Shown one piece after another: positions 28,030 to 36,735 of a stretch of 64,000 nt of DNA. Source of the DNA: Asticcacaulis sp. (GTDB taxonomy: Bacteria > Pseudomonadota > Alphaproteobacteria > Caulobacterales > Caulobacteraceae); NCBI GenBank assembly GCA_024707255.1, contig JANQAC010000002.1, positions 614,001 through 678,000 of the forward strand. Reading direction: 5' to 3'. Made by a program: the position numbers and the translations under genes. How positions within the stretch are numbered: the first letter of the stretch is position 1; the number at the start of each line of letters is the position of its first letter. The notes beneath the pieces are model-generated. The model saw nothing but the letters and a program-made list of their open reading frames with translations. It did no database searches and had not been told where the DNA came from.

Positions 28030-28898
28030 GTGATAACGGACAAAAAAGGCTTGCTGGTGATCGGCGCACGCTCCCTGATCGGGCGGCGAATGCCTGAGGC
28101 GGTCAAGGCGGCTGGCTGGCCGGAAGAGTCCGTGCGCTACAGTTCGCGCCAGCCTGTGGCGAAGCAGGGTGTCATTCTCGATACCGCGCAGCCTTATGAC
28201 TTCCAGCCGGACCGCACCTTTGTGGCGGTCATTGTCTGCGCGCCGATCTGGCTGATCACGGATGTCCTGCTGGAACGTCTGGTCGGGCTCGGCATGAAGC
28301 GCATCATCGCCTTTTCCTCGACCAGCCGGCTGACCAAAGGCGCATCCGGCGAGGCGGCGGAGCGCGAAGTGGTGGCGAAACTGGCGGGGGGAGAGGAGAC
28401 CCTGACCGCCTTTTGTGAGGCACGCGGCGTGGCCTATACGATATTGCGGCCGACTCTGATCTATGACGAGGGTCTGGACCAGAACGTCACGCGCATCGCC
28501 GACCTGATCCGCAAGCTCGGCTTTTTTCCGGTTTGCGGCCTGGCCAGGGGCTGCGCCAGCCAGTTCATGCCCGTGACCTGGCCACGGCAGCCATGCAGGC
28601 CCTGACGGCGAAGCATAGTTTCAACAAGGTATATAATCTCAGCGGTGGCGAAGACCTGACCTATGCCGCCATGGTGCGTCGCATTTTCGAGGCGCTCGGC
28701 CGTGCGCCGGTGATTATCGCCCTGCCGGAGCTCCTGTGGCGGATCGGTTTTTTCGTGGCCAATCTGGTGCGGCCGAAACGGTTGAAGCGCAATGTCCAGA
28801 TGGTGCTGCGCATGAATACCGACCTGTGGTTCGATCACAGCGCCGCCACGACCGATTTCGGTTACCGGCCTGGACCTTTCAAGCCGGAATTTGAATAA
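28030..28898 (+). CDS. NAD(P)-dependent epimerase/dehydratase-like protein (frameshifted)
   Basis: Restored length about 289 residues from a GTG at 28030. Atypical short-chain Rossmann protein: the N-terminal [13 protein letters not shown] is a variant G-x-x-x-x-G motif, followed by [10 protein letters not shown] and [17 protein letters not shown]. The C-part reads [17 protein letters not shown] and [25 protein letters not shown]. The frame breaks in the G4 run 28547-28550; one more G gives [15 protein letters not shown]. Related to uncharacterised SDR proteins of the UDP-glucose-4-epimerase class; the substrate is unknown. Divergent from ubiD with a 149-base gap, convergent with the Sel1 gene. 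Confidence 0.8.
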
Positions 28899-30101
28899 TC
28901 AGTCCGGCTTCCAGCGCATGGAAAGCCGCAGAGACTTGCCATCATATTGCTTCGCCCAGTCGGTCTTGTTGCCGGAGGTGCCGAGACGATCCATGATCCG
29001 CATCAGCGAAGCGCCGAAACCGTAGTCCTTCGGGTCTTCCTCGGTCAGCACGCAGTCATCCAGATCACCCGAGGCCGTAAAGCGGCATTCCGCCGAGGCC
29101 CGGCCGCCGACCTTGTCGTTCTGGGCATCGACCGGATAGGCCGAGACGCTCAACTGGTCGTAATAACCGTGGATATCCATGGTCTGGAACCGCGGATCAT
29201 TGGTTTCGGTGGCGAAGAACATGATGTCGCGCGGTATCTTGTCGAGATCGAGCAACGGAGCTTCCGGGGCATCGGGATGGGCCTTCAGCCAGTCCTTCGC
29301 GGCGGTATCCGTGTCATCGCGCGCCAGGATACGGTACAGCCGGGCGGCGCGACCCATATCGACCGGCGTGCCCGCACCGGTCTCATACTGATGGGCCAGC
29401 AGGCGCACGGCCTGACGGTCACCGCGTTTAGCCGCCTTCTTGAACAGGTGGACGGCTTCGGTCTGGTCCTGCGGCGCCAGGTCGCCGATCATGTAGATCT
29501 CGCCAAGTTCGGTCAGCGCGTCAGCATGGCCCTGATCGGCGGCCTTTTTCAGACTGGCCAGGGCCAGGCTATTGTCGGGCGTGACGCCGTGGCCCTCAAG
29601 ATAGGCCATGCCCACGGCGTATTGCGCGTTGGCGTCGCCCTTTTCTGCCGCCGTCTGGCAATAGGGCAGGGCTTTTGGCCAGTCCGGGGTGACCGTGTCG
29701 CTTTGCGTATAGGCTTCGCACACAAAGGCGCGGGCCTCGTCCCGGCCCTGGTCGGCTGCCTTTACATACCAAGTGAGCGCCTGGGTGGCATCCGGTTTGA
29801 CATCGTGACCCAGGCGATAGGCGACCGCCAGGTCGTATTGCGCACTGGCATTGCCGGCCTCGGCCGATCTGGTGATCCATGAAAGCGCGGCTTTTTTATC
29901 GGTCTTCTGATCGAGCAGGCCATCGAAATAGACCTGGGCCAGGTCGTATTGCGCCTGGGCATCGCCGCCTTCGGCCTTGTCGGTCAGGGCCTTGAGCTGT
30001 TCCTGCGGCGTCGGCGGTTTCGGCGGGACAAGCGCCGCCGTGGCGGGCTGCGCAATCGCCGCTGCAAGCACTATCAGGGAAAGCCAGCCAAGCTTACGCA
30101 C
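28899..30101 (-). CDS. Secreted Sel1-like repeat protein
   Basis: 400 residues from a GTG at 30101, chosen because GAGG lies just upstream and a signal peptide follows directly (VRKLGWLSLIVLAAAIAQPATA). Six or more Sel1/TPR-like repeats of about 36 residues fill residues 40-265 (AQAQYDLAQVYFDG, ASAQYDLAVAYRLG, ANAQYAVGMAYLEG and so on). The C-terminal 120 residues form a separate domain with two cysteines (SAECRFTASGDLDDCVL), resembling a TonB C-terminal-like fold by pattern only. Probably a periplasmic scaffold. It starts 7 bases after the VOC gene ends, in a run of minus-strand genes. Confidence 0.82.
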   Translation of the reverse strand: MRKLGWLSLIVLAAAIAQPATAALVPPKPPTPQEQLKALTDKAEGGDAQAQYDLAQVYFDGLLDQKTDKKAALSWITRSAEAGNASAQYDLAVAYRLGHDVKPDATQALTWYVKAADQGRDEARAFVCEAYTQSDTVTPDWPKALPYCQTAAEKGDANAQYAVGMAYLEGHGVTPDNSLALASLKKAADQGHADALTELGEIYMIGDLAPQDQTEAVHLFKKAAKRGDRQAVRLLAHQYETGAGTPVDMGRAARLYRILARDDTDTAAKDWLKAHPDAPEAPLLDLDKIPRDIMFFATETNDPRFQTMDIHGYYDQLSVSAYPVDAQNDKVGGRASAECRFTASGDLDDCVLTEEDPKDYGFGASLMRIMDRLGTSGNKTDWAKQYDGKSLRLSMRWKPD

Positions 30102-30108
30102 GTTACCT

Positions 30109-30465
30109 CTACTTGGACCTCTGCTTATCCGACCAGACCGCCAGTTCATTACCCGACGGATCGGTAAAATGAAACCGCCGTCCGCCGGGAAAGTCAAAGA
30201 TCGATTTCACGATCACCGCCCCTTGTGCCTTGACGGCGGCAAGCGATGCCTCAAGATCTTCACTATATAGGATCACCAGGGGCTTTGCGGAAGCCTCGGC
30301 CGGATCGGCTTGGAAGCCGCCATCAAGCCCGGCATCGGCCAGCGCCGCATAGGTTGGGCCGTAATCGATGAAATTCCAGCCGAATGCCTTGCTGTAGAAA
30401 TCTTTCACCGCGCCTAAGTCGCTAGCGGGAAGTTCGATATAGTCGATCTTGTGGTGTTCAGGCAT
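30109..30465 (-). CDS. VOC family (glyoxalase/bleomycin-resistance-like) protein
   Basis: 118 residues, one vicinal-oxygen-chelate domain with two beta-alpha-beta-beta-beta modules: KIDYIELPASDLGAVKDFYSKAFGW, then VILYSEDLEASLAAVKAQGA and FHFTDPSGNELAVW. Candidate metal ligands are the His/Glu positions of the strands (E11, and E near the C-terminus). The function of this subgroup is not known; members act on glyoxal adducts, extradiol substrates or antibiotics. Two bases separate it from the methyltransferase upstream. Confidence 0.82.
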   Translation of the reverse strand: MPEHHKIDYIELPASDLGAVKDFYSKAFGWNFIDYGPTYAALADAGLDGGFQADPAEASAKPLVILYSEDLEASLAAVKAQGAVIVKSIFDFPGGRRFHFTDPSGNELAVWSDKQRSK

Positions 30466-30467
30466 GT

Positions 30468-31115
30468 TTAGTTTTCCAGTTTCCAGACGCTGGCCGGCTT
30501 GACTGCCGCTTCCTCGATATCGGCATTGGTCAGGATATCGTAATCCGCCAGCCGGGTCAGGCCCGTTTTCGGGAAATAGGTCCGGTGGGGATCGCCGATA
30601 TAGACCTCTATCTTGTGGAGGGCGGCGCGGCGAAAATATGTCAGCATGGCGTCCGTCATCGGTTTTTCATAGCAGATATCACCGGCCAGTATGAGATCGA
30701 CATCAGGCGCCGGCCCCGCCAGAAGGTCCGCGCCGGTGAAAGCCAATTCCACCCCGTTCAGGCTGGCATTCAGCCCTACAGCGGCTTCGGTGTAGGGATC
30801 GATATCATTGCACAGTACGCTTTCCGCTCCCACCAGCCGGGCGGCGATACCGACCAGCCCAGACCCGCAGGCGATATCGAGCACGCGCCGGCCTCGCACG
30901 ATTTCCGGATGCTCCAGGACATAGCGCGCCAGGGCCTGTCCGCCGGACCAGGCAAAAGCCCAGAAGGGCGGGGCGAGGCGCTGCGTCGCCATATCCTGTT
31001 CGGTCATCAGCCACAGGGGCGTGACCTCATCGGCCTGATAAAGCCGGATCGACGGCAGGGAAGGCACAGGCAGAGGGCGGGTATGGGCCCGGATAAACGC
31101 CTTTATATCGTTCAC
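30468..31115 (-). CDS. Class I SAM-dependent methyltransferase (COG3897-like)
   Basis: 215 residues. The SAM-binding motif I is VLDIACGSGLVGIAA near residue 78, followed by CNDIDPY (motif II) and DLILAGDICYEKPM. The N-terminal WLMTEQDMATQRLAPPFWAFAWSGGQALARY is typical of the nicotinamide N-methyltransferase-like / ETF-beta lysine methyltransferase group. The target is unknown; the D-x-x-Y-E-K-P block resembles protein lysine methyltransferases. It overlaps the lipoprotein gene by 4 bases. Confidence 0.82.
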   Translation of the reverse strand: MNDIKAFIRAHTRPLPVPSLPSIRLYQADEVTPLWLMTEQDMATQRLAPPFWAFAWSGGQALARYVLEHPEIVRGRRVLDIACGSGLVGIAARLVGAESVLCNDIDPYTEAAVGLNASLNGVELAFTGADLLAGPAPDVDLILAGDICYEKPMTDAMLTYFRRAALHKIEVYIGDPHRTYFPKTGLTRLADYDILTNADIEEAAVKPASVWKLEN

Positions 31116-31930
31116 TCGGCGTCCGGATCGCTCAGGGCCTGGTCCTTGACCGGATCGCCGCCGAACTGATCGGCAAATTCCGGCGCCAGCACATCACCCA
31201 GCATGGTCTGGGGCACGCGGATTTCATACGGCCCTTCGGCATAGGGGCCGACATCATAAGGGGCGTAGAGCGCCTCGATCGCGCCGGCCTTGCCGCCAGC
31301 CGCAGCCGGGATCAGCACCAGGCGGCTTTCGGAGAACTTCGGGCAGGCAAAGCCGGAGCCGGATTGCGATACGGGTTCACCGGCGCGTTTCGAGCGTTCG
31401 GCCTCGACCTGATGGCAGAGATAGGCGTCGATGGCCTTGAAATCGGCGCTCGGCCTGAACAGGCGTTTGGTGTCGATTGCCGTCCTGGCGGTCTTGTCCC
31501 ACAGCAGGGTCTGGATAGTGTGGTTGGGGTGGGCGCCGCCCTGGTAATCGTCTTCCTCGGAAAAGACCGAGACGAGCCGCGGCGTCTGGGCGGCGATCTT
31601 CCACACGATACTGTGATAATAGGGCGGTTCCTCTATACCGTCGGCGCTGTTCTGGGCGCGGTCCTTGTGGGCCTGATCCATGAAGGCCGTGAGGTTGGTC
31701 TGAGCCTCATTGAAAAGCCGGGTATGCAGTTCGGGATAGAGCTTGATCGCCTCGGGCAGGGTGAGATTGACCTGGGCATCGGCATTTGAGTTGGCGAGGC
31801 TCAGGGGCACGGGCGCCGCCGGCACGGCGGGCGCGGTTGCCTGATCGTCTTTCGGCTTTTTCTGGCAGGCGGAAAAGGCAAGCAGGGCGCCCAGGGCCAG
31901 GCCGGTGAGGAGTCTGCGGGACTGTGTCAT
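31112..31930 (-). CDS. Lipoprotein with DUF3298-type C-terminal domain
   Basis: 272 residues with a lipoprotein signal (RRLLTGLALGALLAFSAC, lipobox with Cys22) and a proline/alanine linker. The remainder resembles the DUF4163/DUF3298 pair found in RsiV and related secreted proteins: YYHSIVWKIAAQTPRLVSVFSEEDDYQGGAHPNHTIQTLLWD and, at the end, VGPYAEGPYEIRVPQTML, where DUF3298 typically ends. Periplasmic, lysozyme-inhibitor or sigma-regulator-like fold; no activity can be assigned. First of a run with methyltransferase, VOC and Sel1 genes. Confidence 0.78.
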   Translation of the reverse strand: MTQSRRLLTGLALGALLAFSACQKKPKDDQATAPAVPAAPVPLSLANSNADAQVNLTLPEAIKLYPELHTRLFNEAQTNLTAFMDQAHKDRAQNSADGIEEPPYYHSIVWKIAAQTPRLVSVFSEEDDYQGGAHPNHTIQTLLWDKTARTAIDTKRLFRPSADFKAIDAYLCHQVEAERSKRAGEPVSQSGSGFACPKFSESRLVLIPAAAGGKAGAIEALYAPYDVGPYAEGPYEIRVPQTMLGDVLAPEFADQFGGDPVKDQALSDPDAE

Positions 31931-31937
31931 GCTGCCT

Positions 31938-33015
31938 CTAGGTGTTAAGAAACCCGGTAAAATGCACCGCCAGCAAACTGAAGAACCATATGAGCCCAGT
32001 CGTGCGGTTGGACTTGAACAGCTTGAGCGCCAGGGCTGACTCCCAGCGCTCGCCTGACAGAATCCGGCCGCAAACGGACGATCTGCATGAAAAGATGCGT
32101 GGTTACGAGCAAAAGTCCAACGAAAAAGATTGGCGGCAGGCCGTTACCTGACACAGCCGCCAAGAGTCTCTGCAAAAGGGTTTCGTCTGGGTAGGACAAC
32201 GGTGGATTGGCAATATATCCAGCCACGCCGGTCAACACCGAAGCGGCGCCATAAAACAGGCTGACGCCAGTGACCGTGTGCTTGCCAAGCGCACGGGCGC
32301 TCGACTTGACGCCGATCATGGCGTCGTCCTCGATATCCTGGAGGGCATAGATGGTATCGTAGCCGAGTGTCCAGAAGATCAGCCCGGCATAGAAGAGAAG
32401 CGCCGGCAGGGTAAGCGTGCCGGTCACGGTGGCAAAGCCCATCAGGAAGCCCCAGTTGAAGGTCAGGCCCAGCCACGCCTGCGGCCACCAGGTAATACGT
32501 TTCATGAAGGGATAGGCGGCCACCAGCAGCAGGGAGCCGGCACCCAGAGCGATGGTCAGCCAGCCCAACTGGATCAGGATCATGAAGCTGATCAGCGAAC
32601 AGCCGGCGGCGAAGGCCAGGGCCTGTTTGGGGCTGATCTGGCCGGAAGGGATGGGCCGGCCGCGCGTGCGTTCGACCTTGGCATCGAAATCACGATCGAC
32701 GAAGTCATTGAAGGCGCAGCCTGCGGCGCGCATCAGCACCGAGCCGACGGCGAAGAGCAGTAGTTTGAGCCACGGAAAATGGTAACGCAGAACCTCCTGC
32801 GGCGGCAAAAGGCGGGCCGTGCCGTCCAGATTGTTGGCGAAGAAGGGGTGCGCGATGGCGAAGGCCAGCCCCATGGCGCCGGGCAGGAACAGCAGCCAGA
32901 TGCCGATCGGCCGATCGAGCCGGCCCAGTTTCAGCCAGGGTTGCAGCGCGCGCGGCGCAAGGCGGTCGACCCAGTTAAGTCTGGCGGCGTCGGGAAGCGG
33001 GGCGTGTGTGGTCAT
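31938..33015 (-). CDS. ubiA: 4-hydroxybenzoate octaprenyltransferase (frameshifted near 3' end)
   Basis: UbiA attaches the polyprenyl tail to 4-hydroxybenzoate in the inner membrane, the committed step of ubiquinone synthesis. Restored length about 358 residues with about eight membrane helices. Mg-binding Asp motifs: AFNDFVDRDFDAKVERTRGRP and YDTIYALQDIEDD. The frame breaks at the C3 run 32042-32044. Deleting one base changes the ending to ALKLFKSNRTTGL and the family's last helix, stopping at 31938 instead of 31945. The start at 33015 is the first Met after a non-homologous extension. The substrate position matches ubiD 5 kb upstream. Confidence 0.92.
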
Positions 33016-33069
33016 GGGCTTTTGATGAACCGCGCCGCCGGAATTGTCGAGGGGTTTTAGGAAGGAAAT

Positions 33070-33150
33070 AAGCAAGAAACCCCACCACCATCCGGCTTCG
33101 CTGAAGTAGCTTCGCCGGACGGTCCCCCTCCCCATCAAAGATGGGGAGGT
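33070..33150. repeat. Palindromic GC-rich intergenic repeat
   Basis: Lies between ubiA and the YkgJ gene. Contains a perfect 10-bp stem CCTCCCCATC/GATGGGGAGG (33127-33149) and a second inverted repeat around TCCGGCTTCGCTGAAG/CTTCGCCGGA, with a GGTGGTGGGG-type end on the other strand. The same architecture, hairpin then GGGACC...GGTGGGG, recurs near 45.6 and 57.4 kb. No coding potential seen. Confidence 0.6.
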
Positions 33151-33179
33151 ATGATAGTCATCTTCTCAATTGTGCCTTG

Positions 33180-33809
33180 CTAAGCCCGGCGTTTCATCAG
33201 TTGTGAGCGATCCTTGCGCACCTGGGCGGCCGGAATGACGCGGGCGAAGGGGCGCAGGCCGAAGAGGCTCTCTTCCATACCGGTTTCCAGGATGTCGCCG
33301 CGCTTGGGGGCTTTCAGGAACAGGTCTTCCATCGGGGTGATGACGTAAAGCCCCTCCGGTGCATAGACCAGCACCAGGCCCTCGTTTTTCGGCATCACCT
33401 CGGACCAGATTTTCAACTGGTCATAATAATGCGGACGGCGCCAGTCGTGCGGTCGATCGGGATCGACATCGACGGCGAGCGTCGTGCCATTGGGCTCCAG
33501 ACGCAGGACGAAGCCGGCCTGATCAGGCCGCCACACGCCGTTCATATCATCGTGCTTCAGCCACAGGCACTTGAATTCCTGGCAGATTTGCGGATGCAGG
33601 CCCCAGACGCCGCAGCCGCCTTCGGGCCGGACATTGACGCAGGTGTGGCCGGATTTCTTTTCCAGGTCAGGGATATCGTAAACCTTGCAGCACAGATTGC
33701 AGGTGCCGCATTCCTTCAGGCTGGCTCGCTTGGCGGGAGCCAAAGACGAGGCAGGCGGCGCCTTCTGGCTGTTTACGTCATGTGCGCTTCGCGTCACGGG
33801 GGGTATCAT
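33180..33809 (-). CDS. YkgJ-type cysteine-cluster protein
   Basis: 209 residues starting at ATG 33809. PF03692 signature: CGTCNLCCKVYDIPDL, then TCVNV, GGCGVWGLHPQICQEFKCLWL; these eight or so cysteines are thought to bind zinc or an iron-sulfur cluster. No membrane helix. The C-terminal half is basic and lacks further known domains. The function of the family is not established. Monocistronic by spacing, with a 152-base gap upstream in which I see no gene. Confidence 0.8.
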   Translation of the reverse strand: MIPPVTRSAHDVNSQKAPPASSLAPAKRASLKECGTCNLCCKVYDIPDLEKKSGHTCVNVRPEGGCGVWGLHPQICQEFKCLWLKHDDMNGVWRPDQAGFVLRLEPNGTTLAVDVDPDRPHDWRRPHYYDQLKIWSEVMPKNEGLVLVYAPEGLYVITPMEDLFLKAPKRGDILETGMEESLFGLRPFARVIPAAQVRKDRSQLMKRRA

Positions 33810-33961
33810 AGGCCCTGAACCTTTTGTCCAGACTGGCAGCCCTTTTGCGGCCAGCAACGCCGCAAGCCTCCCAAAACAGAGTCAATAAACGGTTACTTTA
33901 ACCTTTTATTTTTCAGGAATATGTCCAGAGGTTTCCATGCGATTCTCTGTTCCTGAACTGT

Positions 33962-34732
33962 TCACGGTTCCAGGGTCTTGCGGCCTTCGATGACCTCGTC
34001 ATAGGAGAAGACAATATCCGGATCGGGGGCGGAGACATCGCGGCCGGCATGGGGGCAATCGAGCACTTTCAGCACATGGCGCAGGATGTTTTCACGCGCC
34101 TTGACCTTGCTGTTGGTAGCGACGCAGATCCACGGCCCGTGTTCATGATGCGAACGGCGCAGCATGTCATCACGCGCGGCCGAATAGTCGGCCCAGCGAT
34201 CCTGCGCCACCTGATCGAGATCGCTGACCTTCAGCTTCTTGCGTGGATCGGCCCGGCGGTCATCGAGCCTTTCTTTCTGTTCCTTCATCGAGATGTCGAG
34301 CCACAGCTTGATCAGGGTGATGCCGCTGCGCACGATCATGCTTTCGAAATCGGGCACGTCGCGGATGAAGGTTTCCTGCTGCTCGGGCGTGGAAAAGCCC
34401 ATCACCTTCTCAACGCCGGCGCGGTTATACCACGAGCGGTTATAGACGACCCATTCGCCGGTGGAGGGCAGACGATTGACATAGCGCTGGAACCACCAGG
34501 CGCCGCGATCGAAATCGGTCGGCTTGGGCAGGGCAATGACGTGCGTATTGCGCACGGAGAGGCATTCAGTCAGTCGCTTGATGGCGCCATCCTTTCCGGC
34601 GGCATCGCGGCCTTCCAGAAGGATGCACACCTTCTGGCCATTGGCCATGGTCCAGATCTGGGTATCGACCAATGCCACCTGCAGGGCTTCGAGGCGCTTC
34701 TGGGCGGCTTTCTTGTCGTCTTTTTTCGACAC
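33962..34732 (-). CDS. ppk2: Polyphosphate kinase 2 (PPK2)
   Basis: 256 residues, a single PPK2 domain (class I/III size). PPK2 transfers phosphate between polyphosphate and nucleoside diphosphates, mainly toward GTP or ATP formation. Walker A is LEGRDAAGKDGAIKR, the lid/Walker B region is VVYNRSWYNRAGVEKVMGF, and the lid arginines lie in DDRRADPRKKLKVSDLD. The start is set at GTG 34732 because GGAGG lies six bases upstream; an ATG at 34744 is the alternative. Confidence 0.9.
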   Translation of the reverse strand: MSKKDDKKAAQKRLEALQVALVDTQIWTMANGQKVCILLEGRDAAGKDGAIKRLTECLSVRNTHVIALPKPTDFDRGAWWFQRYVNRLPSTGEWVVYNRSWYNRAGVEKVMGFSTPEQQETFIRDVPDFESMIVRSGITLIKLWLDISMKEQKERLDDRRADPRKKLKVSDLDQVAQDRWADYSAARDDMLRRSHHEHGPWICVATNSKVKARENILRHVLKVLDCPHAGRDVSAPDPDIVFSYDEVIEGRKTLEP

Positions 34733-34798
34733 GGGATCCTCCATAAAATCCAGGCCAGCTTGCCGGAATTTTATAAGGAAACAAGTGTGTTCCGCGAT

Positions 34799-35392
34799 TT
34801 AAGCGATCAGCCGTCCGTCCCTGGCGATCAGGCGCAGGTGGGCGGGCTGCGGCCCTTGCTCTTGTGGGCACAGGCGGACAGTGTCCAGCGCGTAGCGGCC
34901 GAGCACACCGTTCGGATTCTGCGGCATGGCGCTGAGGGTCTGGTAAATGCCGACCAGGCGATCGACCTTGCCATAGGCGTTCAGCATGGGGCACAGGCAT
35001 ATTTCAAAACGCACCGTTTCATTTTGAAACAGCGCCGCTTCTTCCGGCGACATTTCGGGATGCGCGGTTTGCCAGGGGGCGGACAGGCTGAGGATCACCG
35101 GCTGGGCCTGGCGGCGGCTGAGCATAAGGGCCGTGGTCACCCGGCCGATAAAGGGCGCCTGGAAAAGCGCGGTAAAAGAGGTATCCTTCAGTTCGTGGCC
35201 ATGCAGGGCGCGCAGGAAGCCGCCCGCCAGGCGAAAGCGGTGGCTGTGGTCGGTGGTCGAGACCATCATCATCTGCGGGATCAGGGTCTTGAGACGCGCG
35301 GGATCGAACTGTTCCCGCAGCGGGGCCTTACCCGGATCGGTCTGAAGGCTGCGCCAATAGCTCAGGAATGAAACTGTACTGGAATGGGGCAC
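34799..35392 (-). CDS. PAS domain protein (PF07310 type)
   Basis: About 197 residues from GTG 35392, with AAAGGAG upstream. One PAS-like fold covers nearly the whole protein: SFLSYWRSLQ, LIPQMMMVSTTDHSHRFRLAGGFLRALHGHELKDTSFTALF, then ETVRFEICLCPMLNAYGKVDRLVGIYQTL. This PAS_5 family is common in Caulobacterales and Rhizobiales and lacks an output domain, so it probably acts by protein contact. Ligand unknown. A TTG at 35422 would add ten residues. Confidence 0.78.
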   Translation of the reverse strand: MPHSSTVSFLSYWRSLQTDPGKAPLREQFDPARLKTLIPQMMMVSTTDHSHRFRLAGGFLRALHGHELKDTSFTALFQAPFIGRVTTALMLSRRQAQPVILSLSAPWQTAHPEMSPEEAALFQNETVRFEICLCPMLNAYGKVDRLVGIYQTLSAMPQNPNGVLGRYALDTVRLCPQEQGPQPAHLRLIARDGRLIA

Positions 35393-35545
35393 GTCGATCT
35401 CCTTTGCACAGGGGAAAGGCAAGATCGCTGCCGGAAATGTGGTGTTTGTGTACTTTTTTGACGCCGGGCTTAATCAAAAGGCAAGTTTGGCGCGGTATGG
35501 TTCTTGCTGATGAATGGCCAGAATAGCCATGAGGGCGAAAAAGCC

Positions 35546-36371
35546 ATGAGGAAAGTTTTGATGCGCAAAGCCTTGAAGAACCTGTTCACCCTTCTGGTGG
35601 GCGCCGGAATGCTGGCCTTCGCCGGCGCCGCCGCGGCCTGCACGACCGGTTGCGCACCGCCGCCACCGCCCACCGTGCCGCATAATCCGCGTCCACCGCA
35701 TACCCCCTGCACGAGCTGCGGCGGTGGGGGCAATGTCAATGTGAACGTCAATGTCAAGGTCGGCGCAGGCGCCAGCGCCGGCGCCAGTGCCGGGGCCACC
35801 ACCTATTATGGCGGCGGTTACAGCAACTGGTCGCAGACACCGGGCTATCCGCAAGCCGCCGGCACCCTGAATGTCGTCAGCGGAAATTGCTGCGGCGCCA
35901 TGGAAAGCTACAGCGAACAGCAGACTTTCACCAAACAGACCATCATCCAGGCGAGTTGCATCGACGACACCGGTGTGCCGCACCCGGCGTCTCAGGTCTT
36001 TTTCGGGCCGTGATATCGCAGGTTCCTATCGCGGCGAGGTCTATCGCTGCATCGCCGGTACGCACATGCAGTGGACCTATTCGGACTATGACGGTTCGCA
36101 CATCAATTTCGATGGCGGCAAGAACGCTACCTGCGCCAAGAACGAGGCCCTGTGGTTCGAAAATGGCACCCTGACCTGCAAGCCGCAGATTCCGCAGCGC
36201 CAGTGCAACGAACGTTCGCTGCTGCGCCGCTTTGGCGTCGGCATCAAGATCCTGACCCTGACCCACACCGAAACCATCACCAAACAGCGCCAGATGGCCT
36301 GCAATAGCTGCAATGCCACCAGCACGGCCGTGATGAGCTTCGATGGCGGCGTCGGTGGTTTCGTCCAGTAA
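35546..36371 (+). CDS. Secreted Cys-rich, Asn-Val/Gly-Ala repeat protein of unknown function (frameshifted)
   Basis: Restored length about 274 residues. The signal peptide ends ...GMLAFAGAAAA, followed by ACTTGC, a proline-rich stretch (PPPPPTVPHNPRPPHTP) and CTSCGGGG. Then comes low-complexity NVNVNVNVKVGAGASAGASAGA and a Cys-containing C-domain with CCG, YRCIAGT, CAKNEALWFENGTLTC and a MACNSCNATS end. The break is in the T5 run 35999-36003: deleting one T links ASQVFSGRD to IAGSYRGEVYRC. No family recognised. The alternating Asn-Val stretch and paired cysteines suggest an extracellular, possibly surface-structural protein. Starts at 35546 or 35561 are both plausible. A strong terminator follows. 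Confidence 0.7.
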
Positions 36372-36397
36372 ACTAAAAAAGTGCGCACATAACTGAA

Positions 36398-36431
36398 AAC
36401 CCCGCCGGTCCATCCGGCGGGGTTTTTGTTT
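36398..36431 (+). terminator. Rho-independent terminator
   Basis: Perfect 9-bp GC stem CCCCGCCGG/CCGGCGGGG with a 5-base loop followed by TTTTTGTTT, 28 bases after the Cys-rich protein gene. It also insulates the toxin-antitoxin promoter downstream. Confidence 0.92.
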
Positions 36432-36450
36432 GCCGTCGTGGCAGTTTTAA

Positions 36451-36476
36451 ACTAAACTAACCAAACTTAGTTTAGT
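36451..36476. promoter_or_regulatory. Perfect inverted repeat, probable operator of the toxin-antitoxin pair
   Basis: ACTAAACTAA (36451-36460) and TTAGTTTAGT (36467-36476) are exact reverse complements separated by CCAAAC. The repeat ends ten bases before the antitoxin ATG. Phd/YefM antitoxins repress their own promoters by binding palindromes of this kind, so autoregulation is inferred. Confidence 0.75.
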
Positions 36477-36486
36477 GAGGTCTGTC

Positions 36487-36735
36487 ATGAAGGCGGTCAA
36501 TATCCACGAAGCCAAAACGCATCTGTCGCGCCTGGTCGAGGAAGCGGCAAAGGGCGAGCCGTTTATCATCGCCAAGGCTGGCCGGGCCATGGTCAAGGTG
36601 GTGCCGATCAATGAGTCGGTGGTGAAAACGCCGCAGCGGTTGGGGTTCCTGGAAGGTCAATTTACTGTCCCGGATAATTTCGACCGTCTGTATGAGGATG
36701 AAATCGCCGCCATGTTCTATGGTGACGATGAATGA
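36487..36735 (+). CDS. Phd/YefM-family antitoxin
   Basis: 82 residues. N-terminal DNA-binding domain with the family pattern VNIHEAKTHLSRLVEEAAKGEPFIIAKAGRAMVKVVPI; the C-terminal tail (LGFLEGQF...DEIAAMFYGDDE) should wrap the toxin. Ribosome site GAGG before the ATG at 36487. The end overlaps the PIN toxin start by 4 bases (ATGA), the usual arrangement in which antitoxin is made first. It is preceded by a perfect palindrome. Confidence 0.9.
   Translation: MKAVNIHEAKTHLSRLVEEAAKGEPFIIAKAGRAMVKVVPINESVVKTPQRLGFLEGQFTVPDNFDRLYEDEIAAMFYGDDE

Noticed and set aside
27881..28069. 63-residue N-terminal extension of ubiD
   Set aside because: No UbiD homologue begins this way, and a good ribosome site lies just before ATG 27880.
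35741..35800. Short tandem sequence as a CRISPR or DNA repeat
   Set aside because: The repetition is at protein level (Asn-Val and Gly-Ala-Ser) within one open frame; no spaced direct repeats.
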